From Molanna angustata (taxonomy: Eukaryota > Arthropoda > Insecta > Trichoptera > Molannidae), in NCBI GenBank assembly GCA_963576475.1, contig OY754981.1, forward strand, positions 28,620,132-28,684,131: a stretch of DNA of 64,000 nt. The letters run 5' to 3'. The translations under genes were made by a program, and so were the position numbers. Positions 1 to 11,931 of the stretch are shown piece after piece (positions within the stretch are counted from its first letter, which is position 1; each line of letters begins with the position of its first letter). The notes under the pieces are model-generated. The model was not told the DNA's origin, did not search any database, and saw nothing but the letters and a program-made list of their open reading frames with translations.

Positions 1-689
1 AATTAATAAACTTCAATATTGACTGTTTAGACCTTCTGAAATTTATTTACTTCAACAGACGAACAATGCACACCTCAACGTTACATTTAGACCAAAAAAA
101 TATTTGGTAAGGATCAGGCCCGTGGACATATTCTGTATGTCCAGGACCCTTTTCAGGAACCACATTAGACAGGAACTATTCATTGTTTTGCTACCAGCAA
201 AGAGTGCATATAACGGGAAATCAAAGAATGGCCGATTAAGTTACAATTACTGTTATAAATGTTGTCCATATTTTGTTTTTATTTTATGTTGTTTTATATT
301 GTTATTTTTTTTTAATAATTAATTTTCGTTCGTTGCCTATATTTTTAATAAATACAATTATTTACTAACCTCAAAATATGTATTGTTGTAGTGAAGTTAT
401 GGTTTAAATATTTCATAATATAAATAAACAAAATAAATACATAAAGGATGTAGTTTTAATAACAAGAAATTACTCGTATGTTTTAGACATAGTATGAATA
501 GTATTAAATATTCAACGGGAATTCATAATATGTTTATACTAATTCTACTGAAAATTTTCTTCTGCGTATCTTATTCTTATAAATGAATTGAGAAGAAAGA
601 GTTGTAAACATCGGTTTGGGATTTTAAAAAGGATACCTTATTGAAGTAAGAACATGAATCCAATTATAATGAAGTAAGTAGGTACTTAC
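1..689 (-). other. Dys: 5' part of the next dystrophin intron
   Basis: This follows the exon at 690-795 and starts on the minus strand with the consensus donor GTAAGTACC. It carries phase 1. The far end is outside the window. Apart from the repeat at 104-209 it is AT-rich with nothing else recognised. Confidence 0.85.
104..209 (+). repeat. Interspersed repeat shared with 44885-44985
   Basis: About 100 bases centred on GGACATATTCTGTATGTCCA recur in inverted orientation at 44885-44985, including the downstream stretch CACATTAGACAGGAA. The family is not recognised. The core contains a self-complementary segment (GGACATA and TATGTCC). Confidence 0.7.
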
Positions 690-795
690 CCTTTCCATGC
701 AACTGTTGACGATTATCAGCGCCCTTGAGGCTTTCAGCTGTGTGGACAAGTTCGTCCAATTGTGGTTTCTTCTGCTCGAGTTCACGCAGTACGTT
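690..795 (-). CDS. Dys: Dystrophin internal exon, downstream of the giant intron (helix B of the same spectrin repeat)
   Basis: This 106-nt exon encodes 35 residues plus one base, beginning NVLRELEQKKPQLDELV and continuing HTAESLKGADNRQQLHGK. It corresponds to human DMD exon 52, which begins ATMQDLEQRRPQLEELI, is 118 nt long and also starts in phase 0 and ends in phase 1; the insect exon is four codons shorter in the loop before the exon end. On the minus strand a T-rich tract ending TTTTTTTGCAG precedes it and the perfect donor GTAAGT follows. It completes the repeat begun by the exon at 62965-63063. Its downstream partner exon lies outside the window. Identity as dystrophin is based on remembered human sequence and conserved intron phases, not on a search. 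Confidence 0.93.
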
Positions 796-1092
796 CTGCA
801 AAAAAATATATAAAAATTTAATATATTATAGATATAAACTGCAAAATATTTTCTCTGGCAAAATGCTAACAGAGCTTCTACTTGGTATTGATATTGTGAA
901 CCTGAAAAATGCTATTTGATTAGCATCGTAAGATTCTGTAAAAGTGACGAATCCAAGTTTGTTCTCAACAAATCAAAGGAAGCAGTAAGAAGTTCACGGT
1001 ACAATTGTATTTAATTGTAATTTGAACCTGGATGATTGGAAGTTGTGACTTGGCCGAGTCGCCTGGAAGGAGAATCAATTCATTGACAATAA

Positions 1093-1395
1093 CATTTCAA
1101 TAGAGACGAAGTTTTGATATTATAGAAGAACCAGGAACTCAGGCACCTACAGGGCTTACGACCTGTCATCGGCTGGTTTACGAGATAACTTTATGCGATT
1201 GCGCAACGTTCACTAATTATGCCTTTATTGAGTTCTATATATTTGAAAAATGTGTAAACAATTCACCTGAATAATACGAAATTATACTATTGCCACCTAT
1301 GAAGTAACGAAGAAACCTTTTTTTTGTAATGCCATCTATTGATAAATTAGTTTATTTATAAACAATGAAAGCAACATTCCTTAGAATAAATTAAG
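1093..1395 (+). mobile_element. MITE copy with AGAGACGAAG terminus (right end lost)
   Basis: Starts CATTTCAATAGAGACGAAGT and stays alignable with the complete copy at 11932-12286 through shared blocks such as TTTATGCGATTGCGCAACGT and TATGAAGTAACGAAGAAACC. The right terminal inverted repeat is missing or degraded. Confidence 0.65.
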
Positions 1396-1569
1396 TTAAA
1401 ATGAAATCACAAAAACGAATTCGTAAACAAAACGAACAGGATTGAAACAAGCGGTTGGGTTCATCCAAGAAAATGATAGCACTACTGTGTCTCATCAATA
1501 ATTTATTTTGTATCAAAAGAAAAATATTGATGACACATCCTCAAAAGGCTGATATTTTAAACTCATACA

Positions 1570-2155
1570 TAAATGTATAATGCTTGCAACCCGATTTCTC
1601 TGCCAATATAACTTTAGTAGAACGCAACAAACGAGAACTCCAAGACAATCAAATCGTGTGAATTACTTTGCTCCGATCATGAAAACCTCGTTTGGGCAAA
1701 GACACAAACACACTTCACAGCTCCACATACCTTTAACCAGTTGGATAGTAGTATTAATGAATTGACTATAACAAGATCCTTCAAGGCTGCGCTGATAAAC
1801 TGGATAAAGATATCAGGTAGGCACTATGCGGAGGTGGTTATCCGCCCCTGACTTCTGACTCGGCACATGTCATATTTACATATATTCACGTTTTTTTTCT
1901 GTCAATAGGTACTATTTGTATTTGTTTTTTTCAATATTTTTTATAATTGATTTTTTTTTTTTTGTATTTGTATCTTTCATTTTACATTTTTTTACTTTTA
2001 TAACTTGTAAAAATATGAAAATTACAGCTGAATAAATATACTCAACTGTGTAAAATAACAGCCCCTGAAGAGGCTTTTGCCTAGTGGGGCGTTATTAGTT
2101 AGTTTTTATATGTTGTATTTGTTTTGTGTAATAATAATAAATAAATAAAAAATAA
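1570..2155 (+). mobile_element. Degenerate LINE 3' end with A-rich tail
   Basis: Frames in this stretch, joined across frameshifts, read like the C-terminus of a non-LTR retrotransposon ORF2: a FNQLDSSINELT-like stretch, then SFKAALINWIKISGRHYAEV at about 1783-1842. A 3' UTR follows with GCCTAGTGGGGCGTTATTAG at about 2080 and a tail of TAAA-type repeats near 2140-2155. Clade not determined; CR1 or jockey type is my guess. Confidence 0.5.
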
Positions 2156-3373
2156 TATAGCGGAAATTGTAGTAGAGATATAAATATAGTATCAATAATA
2201 TCAGAGTCAATAAGTATGAAATTCAATATGATTACTTAACCTTGCTAAACCTCACATAATCCAGGAGCTATAATACCAACTAAATTTTATGTAAATAGAA
2301 ACATCAGGTACCTACGTAATAATATGGGAATAAAATAATACTTAATGATCTGGCAGGAAGATAATATTATATTAAAAGGGATGATATCACGAACCAACAA
2401 TACTATGACGAAGAACAGCTTATTTTTTAGAGCTCTTGTACAACTTTTTTTTAGGAAATTTCTGCCAGCAAACCACAAACATGCTAAATAAGTCTGAAAT
2501 CACAGTTCCAAAAAGGTTCATCAGAAAAGGCTATGGTCTTAATCTCATCAAACATATTAAAAAAATGCTAATGTAAAATATATATGTTTATACCTGATTT
2601 CTTCTTCCTCTCCTCTTTTTCTCCTTATCATTTTGTTATCCTATCATTAGTCAATAACTACTTTAGCTGATCTTACCTCGTTTGTCAGATACATTACCTT
2701 ATTCCAAGTTTATCCTTTTTTTAGCTATGTTTACTGTTATATTATTTTCTGTGATTTTTTTTCAAAATATGAATTTTTATGTATGTTTGTAAAGTGCAAT
2801 ATATGCCGTTAATGATTGAAAAAATAAATAAATTACTCTGAAGTGTTTTTATACACAATCTTTTTTTTGCTTTTCTTCTGTTATTGTAACCGTTATTATA
2901 TTTTATTTTTGTCATGTCATAACCTTATTGTCATAGCACATATTGTATCGTATATTAACATCAACCCTGGTTGGTTATAAGAAATTAACGTTTGGCAATG
3001 AACTGTATAAGAAGATATAACTAAAATCAATTTGATCGCGGAACCTGAAACTCAGAAGTCAGGCGTCATAGGTACTATTTTTATTCGATCTATAGAAATG
3101 ACTGGTCCTCCTTGTGGCAGATAGATGTTGTATATAACTTTGTGACACCAAATTAAATATATGACAATTTTGACATATCTTCGGTAACGTGTATGTTGAG
3201 AAGCCCCTGATACTATGTACCTATTGTAGTATGAAATTTAAGCTCTTGTGACTTATTATAAGAAAGCGATACAGTAAACTAAGTTAATTAGTGATATGTC
3301 AACATTGATCAAGATATAATATTATCATCTTATTTGCTACACACAAATATAGCCTCGGTTAATATATTCAAAT
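2156..3373. other. AT-rich intronic DNA, nothing recognised
   Basis: Long A/T runs and short spurious frames only; no shared repeat block seen with the rest of the window. Confidence 0.6.
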
Positions 3374-3380
3374 AATAACA

Positions 3381-3408
3381 CCCCCCCCCCCCCCACACAC
3401 ACACACCT
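3381..3408. repeat. C-run and (CA)n microsatellite
   Basis: An uninterrupted run of about 14 C is followed directly by about six CA units and CC. The neighbouring DNA is AT-rich. Confidence 0.9.
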
Positions 3409-3513
3409 TAAATGAAAACTTTAGGCACTAAATGGTTCACGCAGTCGATTTTCTCCAATATCAAATATTATATCCTATACAAAATGGCTGATAAACGTAT
3501 GCATAATGTAAAT

Positions 3514-3598
3514 GAGTGGTGGCAAAGGGGTTAGCGCGCTGGGTTAGTAATCCGGTGGTCGCGAGTTCGAATACTGCCACGACCGATTTCGTTTCGTA
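3514..3598 (+). mobile_element. tRNA-derived SINE head (tRNA-Thr-like family)
   Basis: Contains an A-box-like GGCAAAGGGGTTAGCGCGCT, an anticodon-arm-like segment GGGTTAGTAATCC and a B box GAGTTCGAATACT followed by GACCGATTTCGTT. The 3' body seen in other copies is absent. Six other copies lie in the window (16928, 24553, 33256, 35381, 39241, 61061). Confidence 0.75.
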
Positions 3599-3677
3599 AG
3601 TGATTATTTTATTACTATATGACAAAAATTTAAGTGAAACAAGATTTAATTAAGTGATAAATTATTTTTAATAATCA

Positions 3678-3890
3678 TTCGATAAAGGCTTAGTCAACTG
3701 AAACGATAGTCCCGTTTAAAATGAAATGTCAACAATAGCAAAAATCAGTAAACCATGTATATTTTAAAATCAAACAAAATTGACCATGGTTCGACATACA
3801 TAATTTCCTTGGATCCGACCTATGCCCTACACCTCTTCCCGTCTGAATCAGTTGATAAGAGCCTAGTCAGCCGAAACGGTCGTCCTGATA
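3678..3890 (+). other. Two hammerhead-ribozyme-like motifs
   Basis: At 3680-3716 GATAAAGGCTTAGTCAACTG is followed by AAACGATAGTCC, and at 3850-3886 TGATAAGAGCCTAGTCAGCC is followed by GAAACGGTCGTCC. Both have the layout (C)TGANGA-like core, a 4-5 bp stem closing a loop, then GAAAC. An inverted pair AATCAAACAAAATTGA (about 3770) and TCAATTTTGTTTGATT (about 3920) lies around them. A third relative, GAACTTTTTAGCCGAAACGA, lies near 4862. Resemblance only; the fourth core position departs from the consensus. Confidence 0.35.
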
Positions 3891-4074
3891 AAAGTAAAAT
3901 ATATATGTAGAACCTTACTCAATTTTGTTTGATTTACAGATAACTAGTATAGTTGAGTTTTACAAATGAAATACCGTCAGTATTGACCATTTAAAAAAAT
4001 CAGTATATTTAATCTTATACACCTTATTAAGAGAGTTCTACAATGATGAAATAAAAAAATCGATTTTAAATAAA

Positions 4075-4156
4075 ATTCTCTCGTGATGGAAATCGAACAC
4101 AGAACGCCGGCATTGAAGCAAATCGGCTAGTCATTATGTCACGGCGGTCTACTTGA
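4075..4156 (-). mobile_element. tRNA-related SINE head, second family (divergent copy)
   Basis: Read on the minus strand it begins GTAGACCGCCGTGACATAAT and reaches a B-box-like GTGTTCGATTTCC. It aligns with the heads at 9826, 20288 and 53190. Only the tRNA-like portion remains. Confidence 0.65.
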
Positions 4157-5972
4157 TTTTTACTTTCCACTACTATGTATGTATGTAATAGTGTCGCATA
4201 TTTTTTTAACCAATAACTACCTTTTTCACATATTTATTCATTGTATTGTTTATATCTATATACGAAAATTAAATAAATAAAATTTAAGTAATCATTTGAG
4301 TATAGTATAATTTATTTCTTATTAAAAATATCAATTAAAGTATCCCAAACATCTCTAAATGTTATGACCGCACAGGGAATCAGTAATAAATACTCTTGCA
4401 ATTTTATCTTCATTAAGACCACATTAACTAAATATTATACTTGATTCGATGTAATTTGTTCAAATCGTCATTAAGCATATTTGCATAAAATATGCGAGAA
4501 TATTCTCAACGTACATATTAATATTGAATTACATGCTTCTAAACTTGAAAAAATCATTGGTTCAAATTGTACTGATATACTAAAATTTTCAGCCACTTTT
4601 ATATTATTCCAACTTCTTCTCTATTGAGATGTAAAAAAAGTTTGTCAATAAAAATACCCTGAAGTGTTAGATTTAAATCAAGTATTGACAAAGTAAGAAG
4701 GATCATTTTTTAGTGATTTAAGTGGCATACGGCCCTTCAGATCTTATTTCTTCATTAAAACCATCAAATTACTTATTTAAGTTCAACATTGCAGAGATAT
4801 AATTTTCTTGTGAAGAACGATAGTTCGGTACATAAAACAATCTATTCGATCAAGTCTGCTGAACTTTTTAGCCGAAACGATCGATATGTGAAAGGAAATA
4901 AATCTACATGGAACCAAAATAAGTATTATAAAAACCTTTTCGATGATTAAAATGAAACATAAAATAGCAAGCAGGTCCAGGCTGCAGTTCGTGTCCCCTA
5001 ATTAATCTAGCACACTCGGTAGTGGTGTGGCGCGATGTTACCATAAACCGTTTCCGTCTCCATGTGGAGTTATTCTCTCTCCTTAATTAAAATACTAATG
5101 AACGAGGCAAATTCACACCCCTCCTCTAAATGTTCAAGGGGTGACAAAACTTCATCATATGACAAAGAACCAATTTTTATAAAAAAAGGAAACAGATCGA
5201 TTGCCATAGCATAGATATAAGTCGCTTGGCTTCTGTGTCGGAGTCCTAGGTACGGTTTCCAGAACGGGAGAAATTGATACGAAATAATTTCGCATAAATT
5301 GCTTTCGTATAAATAACAAAGTAATAATCATTATTTCTCAACTTAAAACATTGGTAAGTTGGTAAATATTGCCATCTTTATTGTTATGATTCAAAAACTC
5401 ATTCGTGGTTAATGACAAAATAATTTGAAAAAGAAAAAAAAAATGTTCAAAAACAGATATTGTCCTACGTTATAATAAAATATAACGTAGCATTATAATA
5501 TTATAATAGTTTTATATTACTAAAATATACTACGTTAAAAAATATAACTCGTTTCAATAATATTGTTACACTTATTAGAAAAAAAATAATAATGAAAAAC
5601 GAGGAATTATGGCAGACACTAAACACGTAAAAAGTCTGTACATGCCCTTTTATTTTCATCTACAAATATTAACAATCAGATTGAATGAATTTTTGTGGAG
5701 CCCGTAAAATTGAAACTTGAAATAAAATAATAATTCAAAAAAAATATGTTGAGCCAACCCTGTACTAGAAAGTATGAGTGTTAAATTTATGAGAGGTTCG
5801 TTCATTCATCACAAGAAGAAAATGTTTGACATATACCGCCGTTTAATGAAACAATATCATTCCAAGGCCGGATAGCAGTATACAAGTTGCATGTGACTTA
5901 AATACAAATTATTAAATATAATAAGATACTTTCTTTTCAATACAAAACATTTAAGTATATATAATATATAAG
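4157..5972. other. Intronic DNA, little recognised
   Basis: Near 4600-4645 is the isolated right end of the AGAGACGAAG MITE (CCAACTTCTTCTCTATTGAG). A short self-complementary CTACGTTAT...ATAACGTAG hairpin sits near 5465-5500. A slightly GC-richer stretch at 4980-5140 has no recognised coding content. Confidence 0.5.
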
Positions 5973-6775
5973 GAAAGGATATTATGGAGTTAAGTCCTAT
6001 TTTCCTACTCAGAATAAGAAAATAACATGATATGTTATGTATGATATGATATGAGAGTCCCGTAGATATTGTTTAGTGTATGCTGCCACACAAATTGTGT
6101 GAAACATTGTCCTCACTAAATTCAATTTTCACATTAATTGTAAAAACAGTTTTGAGATTTACTACTAAAATATAGGTATATATTTTTTAAAGAAAATTAA
6201 GTTATCTAGTTGGACTGTTTCGGAGTTTTTCGACATTAAAAAAATGGAAATTTAGGAAGTTAAACACGTGAATTTATCTTAAAGAAATATTTTTCTTAAA
6301 ATTAATATTTATGATACTCTGTAACTTTGAAAAATAATTATGAGATTTAGAATTATCTATAATTATGCTAATTTTCAGCGTTCTCTTTTTTAATAGTTTT
6401 TGAGATATATTGTAAAATATAGTAAAAAATTAAAAGTTGATAACACCTAATTGAAACACAAAATCTGAGTGTAAAAGTTGTGTAGGCCTGAATTTTCTAT
6501 TCTTTCTGAAATATCAAGCTCTGTGAATTAAGCGGATCAAAAGTTATAAGGGGACACACAGAAACAGGAAAAGTTCTACTCCAAATTGAGTTAATCCATT
6601 TATATATAGTACATTTATGCTACATAGCCTCTAAGTTGGTGTTTTTTGTTTTCAATTTTGACAAAACCATGAAAAATATAGACCTGGCCATACAATTCTC
6701 TCACACGGGACTAAGATTAATACTGTCTATTCATAAAAAGAAATAAATTATCTTGAACGAATCGACAGTTGGATT
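5973..6775 (-). mobile_element. Helitron-like (HINE/MINE type) element, degraded copy
   Basis: Reverse-oriented copy of the family whose best examples are at 20855-21894 and 21902-22913. It runs from a TTTTCCTACTCAGAATAAG block through CACGTGAATTTATC, GCGGATCAAAAGTTATAAGG and TCTAAGTTGGTGTTTTTTG to the terminal AATCGACAGTTGGATT. The slot that holds a GT microsatellite elsewhere is short here and TATATA-like. Confidence 0.75.
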
Positions 6776-8259
6776 AATTCGTTTAGTTTATTTTTAGACA
6801 TTGCAAACTACAAATATCGTTTTTTAATATTTCATTAAATCCTTAATATAATATATTTTTTACTATTTCTGTAGGTATTTGCTTAGATTGATAGAAAATT
6901 AATAAAAATGTTTATATATTTTAAGCCATTTTCATAAATTTTTTAACAAGACTTTTTTCATATGTAGAAGTATGAAGGTATTTCTAGATGTGAAAGCTGT
7001 CTCTTTTTGGTCTAGATTTGTTTTAACTCTTAATTTAACTAAATAAAGAAAACTTTTCTTCGTGAGAAAAATGCATAGTATCACTGGCACATTAAGGGTT
7101 AAGTTTTTTTAATAAATAAATAGATTTTACAGGATCTTTTTACAGTTATATTGAATTAAAGATTATTCAAATGTAAATTGAGTAAAGAAAAGTATGCCAA
7201 AGATTAACTGATTAGTGGTTATCTCTGCCTACTCAAATAAAGATAAGGCATGATGTACATAGTTTCAAAAAAAGATCGTCAAAGACAATTTTTACCACAT
7301 CTAAGAGCGGCCGCACACCGGGCCACTTGTAGCGAGCGACCACTAGTGCTTCTTGCGTAGAGAACATAATGTAAAATGTATGAAAAATTTCGCCCAAAAC
7401 TTGTGGCCGCCACTAGTGCCCATTAGGCGACCACTCTTAGTACACTCTTACATAGAGTTTCGATCTTTAATCACACGCCATTTGAAAAACAAGCGAGAAA
7501 AAGTTTAAAAATTAGATTATGAGCCATCCCACTTTGGCTACGATTTTAAAAATCTCCGAGATTTTGCGACACAGAAAAATATCTTTAAACGTTACCTAAT
7601 CCGATATAAAAAAATTCAAGTGGAAAACGTGCTTTTTATATAAATACAAAAATTATTCAAAATATATTTTATCTCGGGCAAACGTGTAGTTTTTTTTAAC
7701 GCCCGCCGTAATGAGCGTATATTTTCAGATAAAAATGCAAATGTAAAATATACCGCTCAAGTATATTTTTTACCGTTCACTCACGTTTCAAAAATTTGTT
7801 TGAACGAAAAAAATATGTATATGTTTCAATTAAGTGAAACTAATAAACTCGTGTGCATAATTTTATGGAGATAGTCGTTACGTGTTTTTTTTTTCTTGCT
7901 GTTGCGAAAACCGCGTGTTAAAAATATTGGGTTAATTTAAATTTGAAAAAAAACGAGTAAAAAGCTGTGTTCCGTACATTGTAGAGATTACCAAATAGAA
8001 ACGAATACTAATCAACAAACCAAAAATATTGCTAATAGCTCCACAGAAAATTCTTGATAAGTTACGAGTTATTAACTAATATTTTATGAGTGATTAACTG
8101 ATGAGTACAAAGAAAAGAGACGAATCTGATTATCCGATAGAAATTAGTTCAAGTAAGTTCAAAAGTAAGGAACCAAATATTAAAATAGCTCCAAGATGAG
8201 TCATTTTTATATTAGTATGTCAAACATAAGAATGTATGATATAATAACGGGAGAAAAGT
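6776..8259. other. Intronic DNA apart from the MITE at 7302-7440
   Basis: No coding frame longer than background and no repeat shared with other parts of the window was seen outside the MITE. Confidence 0.5.
7302..7440. mobile_element. Small MITE with terminal inverted repeats
   Basis: Left end CTAAGAGCGGCCGCACACC, right end GGCGACCACTCTTAG; reverse-complemented, the right end reads CTAAGAGTGGTCGCC, matching 12 of the first 14 bases. Internally AGCGAGCGACCACTAGTGC and GGCCGCCACTAGTGCCC form further inverted similarity. Superfamily not determined; no clear target duplication. Confidence 0.65.
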
Positions 8260-8421
8260 AGAATTTAGTAAAACAAATAATACATAAATTAGTCACACAA
8301 ACAATTCAGAAATTAGTAAAACAAATAAGTCAGAAATTAGTAAAAAAATGGTCAGAAATTAGTTAAAAAAAATAAGTCAGAAATTAGTAAAACGAATAAG
8401 TCAGAAATTAGTAAAACAAAT
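8260..8421 (+). repeat. Short tandem repeat, about 23-26 bp unit, about 7 copies
   Basis: Repeats of AAATAAGTCAGAAATTAGTA with small indels; the motif TTAGT recurs at about 24-bp spacing across the interval. Copies diverge towards the left edge. Confidence 0.85.
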
Positions 8422-9034
8422 ATTCGATATTGAATATTGAACGATATTCTGAAACACGGATATGTAAGAAGTTTGTGTACAAATTATATTTACATAGGTA
8501 CAAGAAGATACAAATAAATGAATCATATACAATTGTACAGGTAATTTGGGGTAATGTGTACGAAAATTAATAGAAAAAATAGAGAAAATTTAGTAAAGGA
8601 GGGGACAAAGATTAGATAAGTACATATATAAATATTACACAAAATTTCGTTTCAATGAAACAAGAAAACTGATTTGGCATTCACTATTTACAGTATCATT
8701 ACATCAAAATGCTTTAGCCCCGGCACCGGTTTCTTACCTAGTGTTGTAAAATTTCCTCTCATGGAGATTTGTTTAAATAAATAAAATACTTATATACTTA
8801 CGTCAACGAAAGTCTACGAAAATAAACGTAGGGACAATCTAGTATGAAAAGAAACGAACTAAGTAGTCTGCTATTTTTTATGTACGCCACAGCGCCGTGA
8901 ATATTTGTTTTTTCGTAAAACTAACATGATATCTTTGACAGAAAACATGACTTAAACTTGTAGCACAGTCCATTTGTGTCAAATTTGACAACATGACAAA
9001 CTTATAACCGTTAACTGTAGGTAAACCAAAAAAA

Positions 9035-9400
9035 TATGCCATGTTATTTACTCTTCGCTAACCCAAGGAGATATAGTTGGGAGTTATGATTTCGCAATTT
9101 TTAAGGCTATTTTTTATTGCAGATACTACACTAACTAGTATCATGCTAAGATTATATTTTGAAAGTTTCATCACAATGTATCTATATGTGCGTGTGTGCT
9201 ATGTGCTGCGTGCAGTGTGCAATGTACAGCGTGTTTATTTTACTTTATCGATTATAGAATAAAGAACTTATTCGATTGTTTTCAAACTGATACTCACTTA
9301 GACCCCATTAGATTTTGAAGGATATCTGAAAAGTGCTTCTCAATTTTTTTTTTTTTAAATTGAGTAGCACCATCTAAATTTTTTTTTTTAACAATTTAGT
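9035..9400 (-). repeat. Interspersed repeat family with inner CA/GT microsatellite (copy 1)
   Basis: Reverse-oriented relative of 55065-55640: begins ACTCTTCGCTAACCCAAGGA, then TATCATGCTAAGATTATATT, GAAAGTTTCATCACAATGTA, a GTGCGTGTGTGCTATGTGCTG stretch, ACTTTATCGATTATAG and AAAAGTGCTTCTCAATTTTT. The order of blocks is the mirror of 55065-55640. Confidence 0.65.
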
Positions 9401-9633
9401 TTTCATTATAACAATAAAATTAAGGACGCATTAATTTGTTAATTACAAATAAGGATTAAATTAAAAAAAATATCGCAGTACCAAACCCAAAGAATTCAGC
9501 TAAATCTTAAAAATAAAATACCTACATTTTAAATTATTTACATCATTCTATAAATTTTGGTGTTTTCTATTAAGTATGTATGGATTACTTATTCAATCTT
9601 CATTTTATTCCATATTAATAATAAATTTATAAT

Positions 9634-9828
9634 AATAAATACGTCCTTGTACCCTGCGTAAGTGGCGAGTATATTGCGATATGGAAATATATTCCAACTA
9701 ACCAGTGTTTCCAGCCCAGAGAAGCAATATTTGCGTAAGAAATGAATTTTTAATAAATTTCTCCTCTGCTAGGGATTGAACCCAGGATGTCTGCACACAA
9801 GCCAAACGGCATACTACAGCGGTATTCA
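9634..9828 (-). mobile_element. tRNA-related SINE, second family
   Basis: On the minus strand the head (ACCGCTGTAGTATGCCGTTT, then TCCTGGGTTCAATCCC) is followed by a body with ATTGCTTCTCTGGGCTGGAA and a tail ending CAAGGACGTATTTATTATTA. It aligns along its length with 20112-20288 and 53001-53190. Confidence 0.8.
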
Positions 9829-10219
9829 TAACTAATTCAAGCGACATTTCATTACGTACGAATAACTTACTAAAGCAAGTGTTTTATTGGGTAGGTATGC
9901 AGAACGAATCTACGTACTATTCATCATACATAATAAGGACGTATGGATGAGGAAATCAAGCACCAACTTTTTCATCAATATTTAAGGCGACATCACAGCA
10001 AAAAAATGTATGACTAATTCAAGCATGCAAAACTATTGCAGCTTACGGTTTGTTCTCATATTTCTTCAATTTTAGATAAAATACATACATGCGGAATTTT
10101 CAAATAACACATAATCACATAAGATCCAACTGTCGATGGCGATAGTATATATAATTGAAGATTACGTTCAAAACTATTAACACTTAAACACAAATTAATA
10201 GATATTTTAAGATATTTTG

Positions 10220-10477
10220 GCAGACTTTTCTATTGCAGGCTGATAAGAGGAACGAAAAGTAGAGGTCGGCCAAGAAAAAGTTGACACGATCACATAAATG
10301 GGATTTTGAAAGATGGTGTTGTTAGGGGTAAAAATAATAGAAGAGCATGTATGAGACGATGTATGGACGTGAATGAAGCGAGGAATGTATGTCAAGAGAG
10401 AGGAGTCTGGCGTTCGGTTCTCTCTGCCTACCCCAAATAGGGAAAAGGCGTGATGGTATGGTATGGTATGGTATGGT
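10220..10477 (+). mobile_element. RTE-like LINE 3' end with 11-bp target duplication
   Basis: Encodes the tail of the RTE family reverse transcriptase (RGRPRKS region, then RRACMRRCMDVNEARNVCQE) and ends in (ATGGT)n. AAGATATTTTG stands on both sides (10209-10219 and 10478-10488), so this is a 5'-truncated insertion into an older Helitron-like element. Confidence 0.85.
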
Positions 10478-10683
10478 AAGATATTTTGTTTTCTATCAAA
10501 ACATGTAGTTATGTAATCAGGATATGATAGTATGGAGGTCAGACTGTTTTTTTCCTACCCAGAATACGAAAACAGTATGATGGTATGTTTGTATGTTTGG
10601 AGATTAAGTAGGTATCAAACTATTGAGCGAGATATTGTGTAGTGTATACTGCCTTACAAATTGTATGAAACGATATTTATTTA

Positions 10684-10830
10684 TTTAATTAATATTGCTT
10701 CTCGGGCAACTAACAGGTACTATGTCAAATATTAATTTAACATGCACCCAATAACAAGTTGCCACATTCTGGGGACTTACGATATTAATCGTCTCACAGA
10801 TCCAGGCTGAAAACACAATTAAAAACTGTC
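10684..10830 (-). mobile_element. SINE-like repeat, third family
   Basis: Carries CTCGGGCAACTAACAGGTAC, TATGTCAAATATTAATTTAA, AAGTTGCCACATTCTGG and ATATTAATCGTCTCACAGAT. These blocks recur in the same order at 30836, 31045 and 54057, and in the opposite order at 59740-59975, where a tRNA-like GAGTTCGATTCACGG is upstream. Confidence 0.7.
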
Positions 10831-11295
10831 ACTACAATCAATCTTTGGTCACTACACAATATGGTCACTACATTCAATTTATGTGTTAAAAAAAGTTTAA
10901 GATGAACTACTACAATGTTCATAATATTTTCTATGGAAAATTAAATTTCCTAGTTGGTGTGTTTCGGTTTTTTTCGATATTTTTAAAAAAATTGGAAATA
11001 TAGGCAGTTAAACACGTGAATTTATCAAGTTTTTATTAATAAAAATGTAAAAAAAAAAAATTGAGATTTTGCATTTGTCTATATTTATACAAATTTTCAG
11101 CGTTGTAGCTTTTATGGTTTTTGAGATATATGGAAAAATAAAGTGAAAATTCAAAAGTTGATAACCCCTGACTGAAACGAAAATTGAAAATTTTGAGTAT
11201 ATAAATTTTGTATAAAAGTTGAGCGGATCAAAATTTATAAGTGGGGACGGACACACACAGACACGCTAAATGTTCTACTCCGAATTCTGAGTCAA

Positions 11296-11610
<315 letters not shown>

Positions 11611-11931
11611 CATTATATGCTGCAAAGCCTTTAAGTTGGTGTTTTTTGACTTCGAAGTTCGAAAAACCGTGAAAAATATAGATCCTGCATACAAATCTCG
11701 AGTATCTTGGCTTGATACTTTGTCGGTATGTTAAGAGAAATATATTCTCATTAACAAATCAACAGTTGGAATAATAGAAAATGAAACTCAACCAAAAAAC
11801 ATGACGAAAATTGAGCTACTTTGCGCAACAAAATCCAAACTTCTATCGTAAGAAGTTAAGTTTTGAACATCTTAAACCTCATATTTCATAGTAAAATAAA
11901 GATCCAACCCTATTTTATAACAAATTGTTAA

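Noticed and set aside
725..919. Plus-strand frame over the first dystrophin exon
   Set aside because: It is the antisense shadow of the exon at 690-795 and runs into intron.
5465..5500. Short inverted repeat CTACGTTAT/ATAACGTAG
   Set aside because: Nine-base arms in very AT-rich sequence are close to chance expectation.
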